The notes: generated by a model from the sequence alone, not told the origin. Counted from the first letter of the stretch, positions 20,258-28,872 are shown. The stretch is 64,000 nt of DNA from an uncultured Mesonia sp. (GCA_958296185.1 CATQIB010000015.1:57024-121023), one strand, 5' to 3'. Numbers and translations are program-made.

Positions 20258-21559
20258 TTAATTGGTTAAAAAGTTGACATAATACAAAGCTTGGTTGTAG
20301 CCATAGATACTTTGGTAATACTGTAAGCGTTTTTGTGCATAAACCGCTTCTGCTTGTAAAAGTTCGGTGGTTTTTTCAAGTCCGGCTTTAAAGCGGTTAG
20401 CTCTTATGCGAAGCGCTTCTTTTGCTTGCTCTACTGCCAATTCGGCTTGTGCTACTTCACGCTCTGCATCTTGTAACTGGCGTTTTGCTTGCTCAAGCTC
20501 TGCTAAACTCTCTTGTTCATAATCTTTGGTTTCAAGAACGGCTTTTTCCCATTCATTTTTAGCGCGTTTGTTTTTAGCAAATCGCTGGCCGCCCTCAAAG
20601 AGTGTCCAGCTTATTTGAGCACCTATCCAATAACCTTCGGCTTGTGTTCCAAATAGTGCATCATCGTGCCACTCGTAACTCCCAAAGGCTGCAAGTTGAG
20701 GTAAAAATTGCATGCGTGCTGCACGTAATAAATTCTTTTGGGCTTCGGTAGCCTGTTTCTTCGCCATTATATCATTACGCTGTTGCAAATTATAATTTGT
20801 ACTTAATGGGACCATTTGTAATTGTAAGCTATCTGCTGGTTGGTAAGCAGTGGCCAAATTATTGCCCATCATTAAATTCAGTTGATCAGAGGCATTTTGA
20901 ATAGCACTTTTAGCATAGTTCAATTTGTTTTGAATATCACTCACGCGCATTTGTACCAAAAGTACATCGGCATCTTGTAAGTAACCGGCGGCTCGATTGT
21001 CTTGAGCCATTTTTAGATGTGCTTGCGCGGCAACTAAAATTTTTTGCAATACCGCATAGTTTTTGTGTGCTAACTGCAATTGCATATAAGCCAGTTTGGC
21101 TTGATACACCATAAACGTCTGCGTATGCTGTTCTTGGTATTGCGCCGCTTGCCAGGCTTTTTTGGCTGCTTTTCGTTCATAAATACCGTCTAAATGAAGT
21201 AAAGGCATTTGAATGCTGGCCTTGGTTTGAAAATTCTCTATGGCTTCTGGATTATTCAAACGCGTAGGGTCAAAATCAATAGGTGTTAAGATTTCTTGGT
21301 TGAGTTTAGACCCAAACGCCATCAAGGGGTTGGTGGTGGTGGTGGCCTGATGAGAAATTCCTAGCTCGGGTAAAAATACCGCCGCACTTTGTTGATAGTC
21401 GGCTTGCGCTAAGCGCGTATTGTACCCCGCAATTTTAATTTTTGCATTTTTTTGTTGCACCTGTGTTAATACTTCCTGTTGAGTAAGCAGATTGTAATCT
21501 TGGGCTTGACTTAAAAATCCGCTTAAAGCGAAAATAAACAGTAAAAACTTAACCTTCAT
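20258..21559 (-). CDS. TolC-family outer-membrane efflux protein
   Basis: 433 residues with a signal peptide (MKVKFLLFIFALSGFLSQAQ) and the two long Ala/Gln-rich coiled-coil halves typical of TolC (around residues 160-230 and 340-410), each ending in beta-barrel-like segments. It is the first gene of the efflux operon, and its stop overlaps the next frame by one base. Transcription probably starts about 10 nt upstream, from the TACCTTTG box at 21576-21583. Confidence 0.88.
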   Translation of the reverse strand: MKVKFLLFIFALSGFLSQAQDYNLLTQQEVLTQVQQKNAKIKIAGYNTRLAQADYQQSAAVFLPELGISHQATTTTNPLMAFGSKLNQEILTPIDFDPTRLNNPEAIENFQTKASIQMPLLHLDGIYERKAAKKAWQAAQYQEQHTQTFMVYQAKLAYMQLQLAHKNYAVLQKILVAAQAHLKMAQDNRAAGYLQDADVLLVQMRVSDIQNKLNYAKSAIQNASDQLNLMMGNNLATAYQPADSLQLQMVPLSTNYNLQQRNDIMAKKQATEAQKNLLRAARMQFLPQLAAFGSYEWHDDALFGTQAEGYWIGAQISWTLFEGGQRFAKNKRAKNEWEKAVLETKDYEQESLAELEQAKRQLQDAEREVAQAELAVEQAKEALRIRANRFKAGLEKTTELLQAEAVYAQKRLQYYQSIYGYNQALYYVNFLTN

Positions 21560-21575
21560 TGTTTCTAATTTTAAA

Positions 21576-21619
21576 CAAAGGTATTTGTAAATTGGTCTGC
21601 TCTTAGTAACTTAAGTTAC
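21576..21619 (-). promoter_or_regulatory. Efflux operon promoter with a palindromic operator
   Basis: On the minus strand TACCTTTG (21576-21583) fits TAnnTTTG and lies 16 nt before the tolC-like start. The perfect 14-bp palindrome GTAACTTAAGTTAC (21606-21619) falls where a minus-33 element would be. A dimeric repressor or activator could act there. No regulator gene adjoins the operon. Confidence 0.6.
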
Positions 21620-21709
21620 CTAAACCTTAATTAAATTATAAAAGGAGGCCTATAACGTTAAAGCGAATTAAATTCACATGATTTTAATACAAGGCAGGAA
21701 TTATTTTGA

Positions 21710-21717
21710 TAGCTTTG
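21710..21717 (+). promoter_or_regulatory. Minus-7 box of the PepSY-like gene
   Basis: TAGCTTTG matches TAnnTTTG and lies 43 nt before the ATG at 21761. No clear minus-33 TTG is at the usual distance. Confidence 0.5.
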
Positions 21718-21760
21718 GGTATACATAAAAACAAAGTTGAATTTTAAATTTTAAAATAGT

Positions 21761-22177
21761 ATGAAAAAGATAATTTTAGGTGGAGCAATGGCCCTTTTTG
21801 GTTTTAGCTTTATGCAAGCACAAAGCGTAAACGATTTACCACAACCAGCAAAAGATGTTATTCAAAAGCATTATAAGGCTTGGAAGGTAGATAAAGTAAA
21901 TATAGATAAAGATGACCGTCAAGAAGCTTTTCAAGTGAAGTTTGCGAACGGTGCTAAAATGGATTTTAATATTGAAGGTTACCTAACCGAAATCAAAGGT
22001 GATACCGAAATTCCTGCCGCTCTAATTCCTGAAAAAGTAAAGTATTTTGTGCAAAACAAATATCCTGAACAAAAGATTATCGAATGGGAATATGAAGACG
22101 GTAAACACGAAATAGGTTTAGACAACGGTACCGAATTGGAGTTTGACGGAAACGGAAAATTTTTAAAAGTTGACTAA
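21761..22177 (+). CDS. PepSY-like exported protein (DUF2874 type)
   Basis: 138 residues with a signal peptide cut near residue 20 (FGFSFMQAQS). Two PepSY-like repeats follow: each has a helix (LPQPAKDVIQKHYKAWKVD; IPEKVKYFVQNKYPEQK) and three short strands ending in FANGAKMDFN or LDNGTELEFDGNG. Members are small periplasmic proteins of unknown function in Bacteroidota, often stress or envelope regulated. The gene is divergent from the efflux operon and has its own promoter box and terminator. Confidence 0.8.
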   Translation: MKKIILGGAMALFGFSFMQAQSVNDLPQPAKDVIQKHYKAWKVDKVNIDKDDRQEAFQVKFANGAKMDFNIEGYLTEIKGDTEIPAALIPEKVKYFVQNKYPEQKIIEWEYEDGKHEIGLDNGTELEFDGNGKFLKVD

Positions 22178-22193
22178 TAATAATTGATTAAAT

Positions 22194-22231
22194 CAAAAAA
22201 CCCAAACTTTACGTTTGGGTTTTTTGATGTT
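22194..22231. terminator. Bidirectional terminator
   Basis: AAAAAACCCAAAC, loop TTTAC and GTTTGGGTTTTTT form a long stem with an A run on one side and a T run on the other. It separates the PepSY-like gene from the convergent Crp/Fnr gene and can serve both. Confidence 0.85.
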
Positions 22232-22310
22232 TAGTTATGACTAAGCTTCTGCGTTTAGGTTTTTAGTAGTTCTAGGCTATTGCGATTAATTTTGAGGTAA
22301 CCTTGATATT

Positions 22311-22886
22311 CTAGCTTTTTAATAAGCGAGAAATAACTACACGCGAAGAGTTTAAATCTGATGCTATTTCTTGGTGCGTCATTTCTAGATGCACCGAACG
22401 GTTGATTTTCTTTTTGCTTTCTAAATAACGTAGAAGGCGCTCGTCTAACTTGGTAAAAGCAATATTGTCTATAGCCGAGAGTACTTCCATCAAGCGGTTG
22501 TGGTAGCTTTCAAAAACATAGTTGCGCCAAGATTTATACTTAGAAGACCATTCTTCCATTTTAAAAACGGGAACCATAAGTAAAGTTGAGTTTAATTCAG
22601 CTACAGCTTTAATTTCACTTTGTTTGTGCCCCACACAACAACTAAGGGTCATGGCGCAGGTTTCGCCGCGCTCTAAAAAATAGAGCAATAACTCATATCC
22701 GTCTTCATCTACACGCGATATTTTAATCGCGCCATCAAGTAATAAAGGCATAGAGCGTATATAGTCGCCTACTTGTATCAGCTCTTCACCGGCTTTTACC
22801 TCTTTAATCACGCCAACGTCTTCAATTTCAGCAATTAATTCAGGTTGAAAAAGAGAATTATAAGCTCCGTCTAAGGTGTTGCGCAT
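22311..22886 (-). CDS. Crp/Fnr-family transcriptional regulator, C-terminal wing shifted out of frame
   Basis: The cyclic-nucleotide-type sensor domain (KEVKAGEELIQVGDYIRSMPLL, then LYFLERGETCAMTLSCCVG) is followed by a helix-turn-helix (MTHQEIASDLNSSRVVISRLL). I prefer the Met at 22886 (MRNTLDGAY) because homologues start just there; the frame reaches a GTG at 22925. The frame stops at TAG (22311-22313) right after SRLLKS. One base back, at the A5 run (22316-22320), the other frame reads KKLEYQGYLKINRNSLELLKT and stops at 22255, exactly the wing expected for this family. So the gene is frameshifted, needs slippage, or has a sequencing error. It is directly downstream of the transporter gene. 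Confidence 0.85.
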   Translation of the reverse strand: MRNTLDGAYNSLFQPELIAEIEDVGVIKEVKAGEELIQVGDYIRSMPLLLDGAIKISRVDEDGYELLLYFLERGETCAMTLSCCVGHKQSEIKAVAELNSTLLMVPVFKMEEWSSKYKSWRNYVFESYHNRLMEVLSAIDNIAFTKLDERLLRYLESKKKINRSVHLEMTHQEIASDLNSSRVVISRLLKS

Positions 22887-22925
22887 AATAGATCTGTTTA
22901 GCATTACTATTTTACTAAGGTACAC

Positions 22926-24155
22926 TTATTTTGCACTTTTTAAAAAACTTACGGCGTCTTTTTCTTTCCACTCAAAACCTATCAGTAAAGCATAGCTTAG
23001 TAAAAAACAAAGAAAAATACAAATGGCCATAGGCAATAAATACTGCCCAGAAAATGAGCTGATGACAAATGAAGAGACCGCTCCTAAAATCATTTTAAAA
23101 CTGCCTACTAATGCCGAAGCTCGACCGGCTTTTCGCGTAAACGGATAAAGCGATAGGGCAGTGGTATTGGGATTTTGAAAGCCTAGTAAAAATAATATTA
23201 CAAACAAGCAGCCTAATATACTGATGTAATGATCTACATACAACGAGAAAACAACCAGTAAAATACTAAATACCAGCAGAATAAAACCAATAAATTTAGT
23301 GGTTTGGTAGGTACTAAAACGTTTGAGTACCACCCGGTTCAACTGGCTTCCGGCAATAAGACCTGCGGCGTTTAAACCAAATAACCAACCGAATTGCAAT
23401 TCGGTAAAATGAAATTTATCGGTAAATAAAACCGGCGCGTTGGCGATATAAGCAAACAGCGCCCCGATGCATAAACTACCGGCAAGCGAGTAGGTGAGGA
23501 AAATTTTGTTCTTAAAAATACCCACATATTTTTTGGTTACCTCAATCGGATTCAGGTTTACGCTATAATCGGCAGGGAAATTATCGGGTAAAAACCTAAA
23601 CACACTCACAAACATCAAGCTGGCAACGATGACCAAGGCCAAAAAGATGTAGGGCCAATGCAGGTGGTGAATGATAAAACCGCCTAGAGTAGGAGCCACA
23701 ATGGGCGCACCTCCCATAATGAGCATTAAAAATGAAATGGCTCGGGCTACTTCTTCGGGTTTAAAAACATCGCGCACCACAGCTTTTGAGGCTACCATAC
23801 CCGCCGAGGCACCAATGGCTTGTAAAAAACGTGCAGCCATGAGCCACCAAATATTGGGTGAGAAAAAGCAAATTAAAGCGGCAAGGATATACAACACCAA
23901 ACCGAATAATAGCGGAGTTTTACGACCGAACTTATCCATCACCGGACCGTACATTAATTGCCCTAAGGCAATCCCGATAAAATAGGTGGTAAGCGAATAG
24001 CCTACTTGAGATTTAGGTATGCTAAAATCCTGGGCTATTTGCTCAAAAGCCGGCAAATACATATCAATAGAAAGCGGACCTAGGGCAATTAAAGTTCCCA
24101 GCACCCAGAGAATAATCTGTTGCTTTTTCTTATGTGCTAAAGTAGTGGAAGGCAT
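22926..24155 (-). CDS. Bcr/CflA-family MFS drug transporter
   Basis: About 409 residues from the Met at 24155; the frame extends five codons further. Twelve membrane segments are visible. The family hallmarks are LSIDMYLPAF in helix 1, the loop motif GPVMDKFGRKTPLL near residue 75 and the motif C-like stretch MLIMGGAPIVAPTLGG. Bcr/CflA proteins export drugs such as bicyclomycin or chloramphenicol by proton antiport; the substrate here is unknown. Its stop directly abuts the Crp/Fnr frame, so the regulator is probably co-transcribed and may control it. Confidence 0.88.
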   Translation of the reverse strand: MPSTTLAHKKKQQIILWVLGTLIALGPLSIDMYLPAFEQIAQDFSIPKSQVGYSLTTYFIGIALGQLMYGPVMDKFGRKTPLLFGLVLYILAALICFFSPNIWWLMAARFLQAIGASAGMVASKAVVRDVFKPEEVARAISFLMLIMGGAPIVAPTLGGFIIHHLHWPYIFLALVIVASLMFVSVFRFLPDNFPADYSVNLNPIEVTKKYVGIFKNKIFLTYSLAGSLCIGALFAYIANAPVLFTDKFHFTELQFGWLFGLNAAGLIAGSQLNRVVLKRFSTYQTTKFIGFILLVFSILLVVFSLYVDHYISILGCLFVILFLLGFQNPNTTALSLYPFTRKAGRASALVGSFKMILGAVSSFVISSFSGQYLLPMAICIFLCFLLSYALLIGFEWKEKDAVSFLKSAK

Positions 24156-24324
24156 TGTGCAAAGGTGCAAGTAAAATGGGTAATAACGAACGGTTTCAGC
24201 TTAGTTTAACAAAAGATTAATCAGGGTCTAAATGGGACTAAAAGCCTAGCATATTGGTAATGAAAAGTTTAGTGTACCGCTAAAAACCAAGCTTAGCATC
24301 GGGTGTAGATTAAGCCTTTTAATA

Positions 24325-24357
24325 TTTGGTAAATTGTCAAAAACTTAAGTATATTTG
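24325..24357 (+). promoter_or_regulatory. Promoter of tRNA-Pro
   Basis: TTTG (24325-24328), a 21-nt spacer and TATATTTG (24350-24357) match the Bacteroidota promoter. The expected start is a few bases before the tRNA at 24370. Confidence 0.7.
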
Positions 24358-24369
24358 CGCTGCAACATT

Positions 24370-24447
24370 CGGGATGTAGCTTAGTCCGGTTAAAGTGCGC
24401 GTCTGGGGGGCGCGAGATCGGAGGTTCGAATCCTCTCATCCCGACCA
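24370..24447 (+). tRNA. tRNA-Pro (GGG anticodon)
   Basis: The acceptor arm CGGGATG pairs with CATCCCG. The anticodon stem CGCGT/GCGCG encloses the loop CTGGGGG with anticodon GGG at positions 34-36. The T arm reads GGAGGTTCGAATCCTC. The CCA end is encoded (ACCA). The D arm (GCTT / AAGT) is a little weak but acceptable. Confidence 0.93.
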
Positions 24448-24451
24448 AAGG

Positions 24452-24482
24452 AATCCAATCACGAGAGTGATTGGATTTTTTA
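24452..24482 (+). terminator. tRNA transcript terminator
   Basis: AATCCAATCAC, loop GAGA and GTGATTGGATT are followed by TTTTTAT, starting 5 nt after the tRNA CCA end. Confidence 0.85.
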
Positions 24483-24487
24483 TTTTT

Positions 24488-24584
24488 AGCCCTAAAGCCT
24501 AGCTTTAAAGGGCATAAAAATAAAAAATCCAATTTCAGGCGGTAGCCTGTTGGAATCATTTGAGCACCGATTCCTTACTGAGGA
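24488..24584. repeat. 97-bp direct repeat, copy 1
   Basis: It begins AGCCCTAAAGCCTAGC and ends ACTGAGGA, and matches copy 2 at 24611-24707 at nearly every base. Its start pairs with the terminator stem region: ATTGGATTTTTTATTTTTA just before it is the reverse complement of TAAAAATAAAAAATCCAAT inside it. The unit lies directly behind tRNA-Pro, a common integration site. Confidence 0.8.
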
Positions 24585-24610
24585 TCAACGCAGTTAATCC
24601 TAGTAAAGAT

Positions 24611-24707
24611 AGCCCTAAAGCCTAGCTTTAAAGGGCATAAAAATAAAAAATCCAATTTCAAGCGCTAGCCTGTTGGATTCATTTGAGCACCGATCCCTTA
24701 ATGAGGA
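24611..24707. repeat. 97-bp direct repeat, copy 2
   Basis: Second copy of the repeat behind tRNA-Pro, offset 123 nt from copy 1, with only a few substitutions (for example GGCGGTAGCC against AGCGCTAGCC). The 26-nt spacer is not repeated. No gene is convincing between here and 24936. Confidence 0.8.
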
Positions 24708-24935
24708 AAAACCTTTTTCTAAATTGCTTTACATTCCTTACAAGACTTATTCATTTCCTTTACCAAAATGTATCAAAAATGTATCCTAAAGGAAGCCTTA
24801 GGGCAGTTGATGTTAAATTCAAAGGCATGCCTTCAAATTGTTATAGTACCTATGGCAAGGATTATTGTAAAAGACTCATGAAACAATTTATCTCATTGCG
24901 CTCCTTGTAGCTTATAAACTAAATCTGCCTCTACT

Positions 24936-25033
24936 GGTTAATGATGACCCTATCTTATACTTCCCATTAACCTAGTTGCACTTTATTCAGTAAAAAATGG
25001 TATTAAAAGTATATATTTGGCTTGAAATAACGA
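24936..25033 (+). promoter_or_regulatory. Promoter-bearing junction element, copy 1 (array start)
   Basis: The element starts GGTTAATGATGACC and contains CCTAGTTGCA and TATATTTG (25012-25019). It ends in ACGAG just before the cassette start GTTGGGC at 25034. The TAnnTTTG box is 14 nt before the GTT, so transcription would begin right at the junction. Related copies precede the units at 28972, 29889 and 33408 with the same spacing. It may act as a promoter plus attI-like platform. Confidence 0.65.
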
Positions 25034-25066
25034 GTTGGGCACAATTTTAAAAATGATACCACAAAT

Positions 25067-26650
25067 ATGAAAGGAGAAGTAACTACAACCTCAATAAAAA
25101 TTGACAGATTAAGAAATAAAATAATAGAGGGAAATATCAAAATCCCTCCTTTTCAAAGAACTTTTGTCTGGAAACAAGAACAAGTAATTGAACTTTTAGA
25201 CAGTATAATTAATGATTATCCTATAGGTAGTGTTCTATTATGGGAGACAAAAGATAATCTGCCAGCTAAAAGAAATATTGGTGGTTTCAATTTACCAGAT
25301 CCCACGGAAGATTATCCGATCAATTATGTCCTCGATGGACAACAACGAGTAACTTCAATATTTGGAGTATTCTGTTTCGATTTAGAAAAAGAAGATACAG
25401 ATGAATATGATTCATCGATTTTTGATATTGTTTACGATATAGAAGAAAAACAGTTTCTAAGCAATGAAGATGTTGAAGAAGGAAAAAAATACTTACCTCT
25501 TAAATTAATTTTCGACAATTTTAGTTTCAATAACTTTATCAGAAATAACGATTTAAATGCGGAAGAAACAGCTTCTATAGTAGATTTACAGTCTCTATTT
25601 CAGAATTACGAATTACCACTAGTTACGATTAAAAAAAGAGATAAATCTGAAGTAGGTATAATATTCGAAAGAGTTAATAATACAGGCACACCTTTATCAA
25701 CATTAGATTTAATGATAGCCTGGACTTGGGTCGAGAATTTTCATTTAAAAGAAAAGTTTCAAGATATCTTTGAGACTTTAGAGGATAAGAATTTCGGTAA
25801 TCTTAAAAATAAAGTAGTTCTTCAGTGCATTAGTGCAATTATTAGTCAGACTACTAAAACTAAAAGTATTCTAGAATTAAAACCGGACGAGGTTAGAGAT
25901 AATATTGATCTTTTAAAGTCTAGTTTGGAAAAAGCAATTGATTATTTAAGCACTCAATTTAATTGTTTATCATATGACTTTTTGCCTAGAGTTCAACAAA
26001 TTGTGCCATTAACATATCTTTTCTCTAAAAAGAATTTTTTAAGTAATGATGAGAGCAAAGCTATAAAAAAGTGGTTCTGGAGAACTTCTTTTTCAAATAG
26101 ATATTCAGCCTCGACTGATCAGAGAATGGATGATGACATTACTTTTATGAACTCTATTATGGATGGAGATTTTTCTCAATTAGAAAAATACGCAACCAAC
26201 ATAAATCAAACACAATTTGAAAAGCTCAAGTTTACTAAATCAAATTCATTTGTTAGGGCGTATTTACTTCTTTTAGCCCATCAACAACCTCTAGATTTGA
26301 CAAACGGAGATAGGGTCGATGTTGGAACTGCATTATCTCAATATAATAGAAAACAATATCATCATATTTTCCCTAGGGCATTTTTAAAAGGTAAAGAATA
26401 TGTGAACGATGATATCAACAAAGCAGTGAACTTTTGTATTCTACCGGCTAGTTCAAATAGAGTTATTAGCGACAAAAAACCATCCGATTATTTTAAGAAT
26501 GTCATTCCCCAAACCACAAAGGAAGATATATTGGTAACAAATTTAGTTCCATTAGAAAATGCGATCTATGACGATGACAACTATGAAAAATTTACTGAGA
26601 AAAGAACGGAAATTGTTTTAGAGGAAATAAAAAGATTGAGTGGTGTATAA
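25067..26650 (+). CDS. GmrSD-like DUF262 / HNH protein (cassette 1)
   Basis: 527 residues. The N-terminal DUF262 domain (ParB-like nucleotide hydrolase) has IPPFQRTFVWK near residue 25 and the hallmark VLDGQQRVTS near 88-97. The C-terminus holds a DUF1524-like HNH motif, YHHIFPRAFL near 430, followed by NFCILPASSNR. In GmrSD enzymes the two parts cleave glucosylated or otherwise modified phage DNA in an NTP-dependent way. Length and order fit a single-chain version. It is the only gene of a cassette running from GTTGGGC (25034) to GCCCAAC (26656-26662), with a promoter element just upstream. An anti-phage role is likely but inferred. Confidence 0.85.
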   Translation: MKGEVTTTSIKIDRLRNKIIEGNIKIPPFQRTFVWKQEQVIELLDSIINDYPIGSVLLWETKDNLPAKRNIGGFNLPDPTEDYPINYVLDGQQRVTSIFGVFCFDLEKEDTDEYDSSIFDIVYDIEEKQFLSNEDVEEGKKYLPLKLIFDNFSFNNFIRNNDLNAEETASIVDLQSLFQNYELPLVTIKKRDKSEVGIIFERVNNTGTPLSTLDLMIAWTWVENFHLKEKFQDIFETLEDKNFGNLKNKVVLQCISAIISQTTKTKSILELKPDEVRDNIDLLKSSLEKAIDYLSTQFNCLSYDFLPRVQQIVPLTYLFSKKNFLSNDESKAIKKWFWRTSFSNRYSASTDQRMDDDITFMNSIMDGDFSQLEKYATNINQTQFEKLKFTKSNSFVRAYLLLLAHQQPLDLTNGDRVDVGTALSQYNRKQYHHIFPRAFLKGKEYVNDDINKAVNFCILPASSNRVISDKKPSDYFKNVIPQTTKEDILVTNLVPLENAIYDDDNYEKFTEKRTEIVLEEIKRLSGV

Positions 26651-26655
26651 ACGTC

Positions 26656-26787
26656 GCCCAACATCGGTTATAGCAAATAGCGGGTTTTGTCGAAAAAGTG
26701 TAATTTAGTAAACCAAGAAACAAAAGGTTAAGCCGACAAATCCGCATTCCTACTCCCGCTACTTGTCCATAACCGTAACCGTTAGCA
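26656..26787 (+). repeat. attC-like recombination site 1
   Basis: R''-like GCCCAAC (26656-26662) is the reverse complement of the cassette start GTTGGGC (25034). Inner boxes CGGTTAT (26665-26671) and ATAACCG (26769-26775) pair. A TAACC spacer leads to GTTAGCA (26781-26787), the start of the next cassette. The 132-bp size and box order match integron attC sites. Confidence 0.65.
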
Positions 26788-26798
26788 AACAGCTGAAA

Positions 26799-27242
26799 AT
26801 GAACTACGCAAAAATTATAATCGGAATTGGAATCTTAATCGGAATTTTTCTCTTTAAGAAAACTAAACCGAAATTATTAGTCGGAATTTTAGTTGGACTA
26901 ATTATTAGTTTTGTTCTGTCTTTTATCGAAAATGAACTTCTGGCAAACATTTCGTTTATAAGTTTCGGAATTTTAAGCTTGATATTTGTTTCTTATAGTG
27001 GAATTAAAAGAAAATGGCTGAATTTGATTGTAGGACTTTTTGCTTTCGTCTCGTTTTTCTCGAAATTAATGCACTATCCTTATGCGAATGAGCTGAAATT
27101 ATTAATGATAATTCCGATTGTATGTTACGTATTGACTTTAAGAAAAAAAGAAAAATACGAAAACGAATTATCAATTTTGACAATATTCGTTGCGTATGAA
27201 TTGAGCGAGTTTATTAAACTGATTGAACAATGGATAAACTGA
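26799..27242 (+). CDS. Small multi-pass membrane protein (cassette 2)
   Basis: 147 residues from the Met at 26799; the frame extends upstream to a TTG inside the attC-like site, which I reject as the start. Four or five hydrophobic helices span most of the chain (KIIIGIGILIGIFLF, LLVGILVGLIISFVLSF, ISFISFGILSLIFVSY, LIVGLFAFVSFF, LLMIIPIVCYVLTL). No family recognised. It begins 18 nt after the cassette start GTTAGCA (26781), the compact spacing expected of a gene cassette. No promoter is visible, so it may rely on the upstream element. Confidence 0.7.
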   Translation: MNYAKIIIGIGILIGIFLFKKTKPKLLVGILVGLIISFVLSFIENELLANISFISFGILSLIFVSYSGIKRKWLNLIVGLFAFVSFFSKLMHYPYANELKLLMIIPIVCYVLTLRKKEKYENELSILTIFVAYELSEFIKLIEQWIN

Positions 27243-27254
27243 AAAAAGCCGATT

Positions 27255-27330
27255 TACCAACAATGTATAACCGCAATTACGGCGGATTCGACTACGTCCG
27301 AATCTACTCGGAATTGCTGACGTCTGTACT
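27255..27330 (+). repeat. Incomplete attC-like site 2
   Basis: TACCAAC (27255-27261) partly mirrors the cassette start GTTAGCAAAC. GTATAACCGC would be the inner left box, and GGATTCG/CGAATC plus GCAATT/AATTGC form a stem as in other sites. The expected right inner box and GTTRRRY are missing (the sequence reads TCTGTACTTATCTG instead), so the site looks truncated. Confidence 0.4.
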
Positions 27331-27456
27331 TATCTGAAAATTATTAACTTTAAAACCTTGACTGACGGTTTTTCAAACCCATTCACCTATCTTTAAAATT
27401 TAGTTTTACAGGACAATAGATACAAAAAATTTAACAGAATAAAATAAATACAGACT

Positions 27457-28776
27457 ATGGAAAAACTCAAATCAAATATTTTTTTTAAAATTGGAGTCAT
27501 TATTTTTTTAATCCTAATCTTGTTAATTCCGACTTCGATGGTTAAAGATTTAATTGATGAAAGAGAAGATGTTCAAACTAATGCAATTGATGAAGTTAGC
27601 TTAAAGTGGGGTAGCGGTCAAACAATTACGGGGCCATTTATTTCAATCCCTTACGATCGATATGTAAAGCGGTTCAATAAAAAAGATTCTATTAATGAAA
27701 TAGTAAAAATCAAAGAATGGGCACATTTTTTACCAGAAAATTTAGATATACGTGGGGAGATAAAACCAGAAAAAAGATATAGAGGAATTTATGAAGTAGT
27801 GGTATATGAATCCAAATTAAAAATTAATGGAAATTTCAATAATATTAATTTTAAACAATTTGATATCGAAAAGGCCAATATTCATTTCGATAAGGCTTCA
27901 CTGAACTTTGGAATTAACGATTTAAAGGGAATAGAGAAGCAAGTATCTCTAAAGTGGAATAATAAGAATATTTCTTTTAACTCTGGTACATCTACTAAAC
28001 AAATTGTTTCAAGTGGAATAAATGCATTAGTACCATTGCGTAAGGACAGCATTGTTAATTATGAATTTACAACTGAAATCGACTTAAAAGGTAGTCAATA
28101 CCTATACTTCACACCTGTAGGCAAAACTACAGATGTTAATATTTCTTCAGATTGGAACACTCCTAGTTTTACTGGAACTTATTTACCTGACGAACGAACC
28201 GTTTCTGATCAAGGATTTACTTCAAATTGGAACATTCTTCATTTGAACAGGAACTTTCCGCAAGAATGGACCGGTAGTAAATATCAAATCGAAAAAAGTT
28301 CTTTTGGGACTGACTTGCTATTACCTGTTGATAATTACAAAAAGTCTTATCGCGTTGCCAAATATGCGATTTTGCTTTTAGTTTTAACTTATATGACATT
28401 CTTTTTTGTGGAAATTATGAAAAAAGTTTTTATTCACCCAATACAATATCTATTGGTAGGTATAGCTTTGATTGTTTTTTATACCCTATTATTATCTTTT
28501 AGTGAACATATAAAATTCAATCTTTCATATATTTTAGCCACTGTTTTAACGCTTACATTAATTTCACTATATACAATGGCAATATTAAGGTCAAAACAAA
28601 TTGGATTCTTCATTTTTAGTATTTTACTTATTATGTATACTTTTATTTTTACAATTATCCAATTAGAAGATTATGCTCTATTGATTGGAAGTCTTGGAAT
28701 GTTCGTCATTTTGGGCATTGTGATGTATTTTTCTAGAAAAATTGATTGGTATGATATTAAACTTGGCAAGGAATAA
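27457..28776 (+). CDS. creD: CreD-family inner-membrane protein
   Basis: 439 residues, usual length for CreD. An N-terminal helix (KIGVIIFLILILLIPTSMV) is followed by the family stretch IDEVSLKWGSGQTITGPFISIPY, a large extracytoplasmic domain (about residues 45-300) and a block of about five or six C-terminal helices. CreD is part of the CreBC envelope-stress regulon in Enterobacteria and is commonly paired with a small winged-helix regulator gene in Bacteroidota. No such regulator is here, and the gene lies between cassette-like units with no clear cassette start of its own, so it may be the remainder of a larger insertion. Confidence 0.88.
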   Translation: MEKLKSNIFFKIGVIIFLILILLIPTSMVKDLIDEREDVQTNAIDEVSLKWGSGQTITGPFISIPYDRYVKRFNKKDSINEIVKIKEWAHFLPENLDIRGEIKPEKRYRGIYEVVVYESKLKINGNFNNINFKQFDIEKANIHFDKASLNFGINDLKGIEKQVSLKWNNKNISFNSGTSTKQIVSSGINALVPLRKDSIVNYEFTTEIDLKGSQYLYFTPVGKTTDVNISSDWNTPSFTGTYLPDERTVSDQGFTSNWNILHLNRNFPQEWTGSKYQIEKSSFGTDLLLPVDNYKKSYRVAKYAILLLVLTYMTFFFVEIMKKVFIHPIQYLLVGIALIVFYTLLLSFSEHIKFNLSYILATVLTLTLISLYTMAILRSKQIGFFIFSILLIMYTFIFTIIQLEDYALLIGSLGMFVILGIVMYFSRKIDWYDIKLGKE

Positions 28777-28872
28777 TTAGAATAAAAACTACACCAAGGA
28801 AATAAGCCTTTGTATACCTGGTACAGCTTGCATCACGTTCTCATAGCTCTATAAACCAAGATAGCTTCGACA

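Noticed and set aside
24293..24559. Minus-strand 88-codon frame (GMRGFEPPISRPPD)
   Set aside because: It is the antisense of tRNA-Pro(GGG), a well-known false protein.
24683..24910. 75-codon frame as an integrase fragment
   Set aside because: It starts inside repeat copy 2 and shows no recombinase residues or family pattern.
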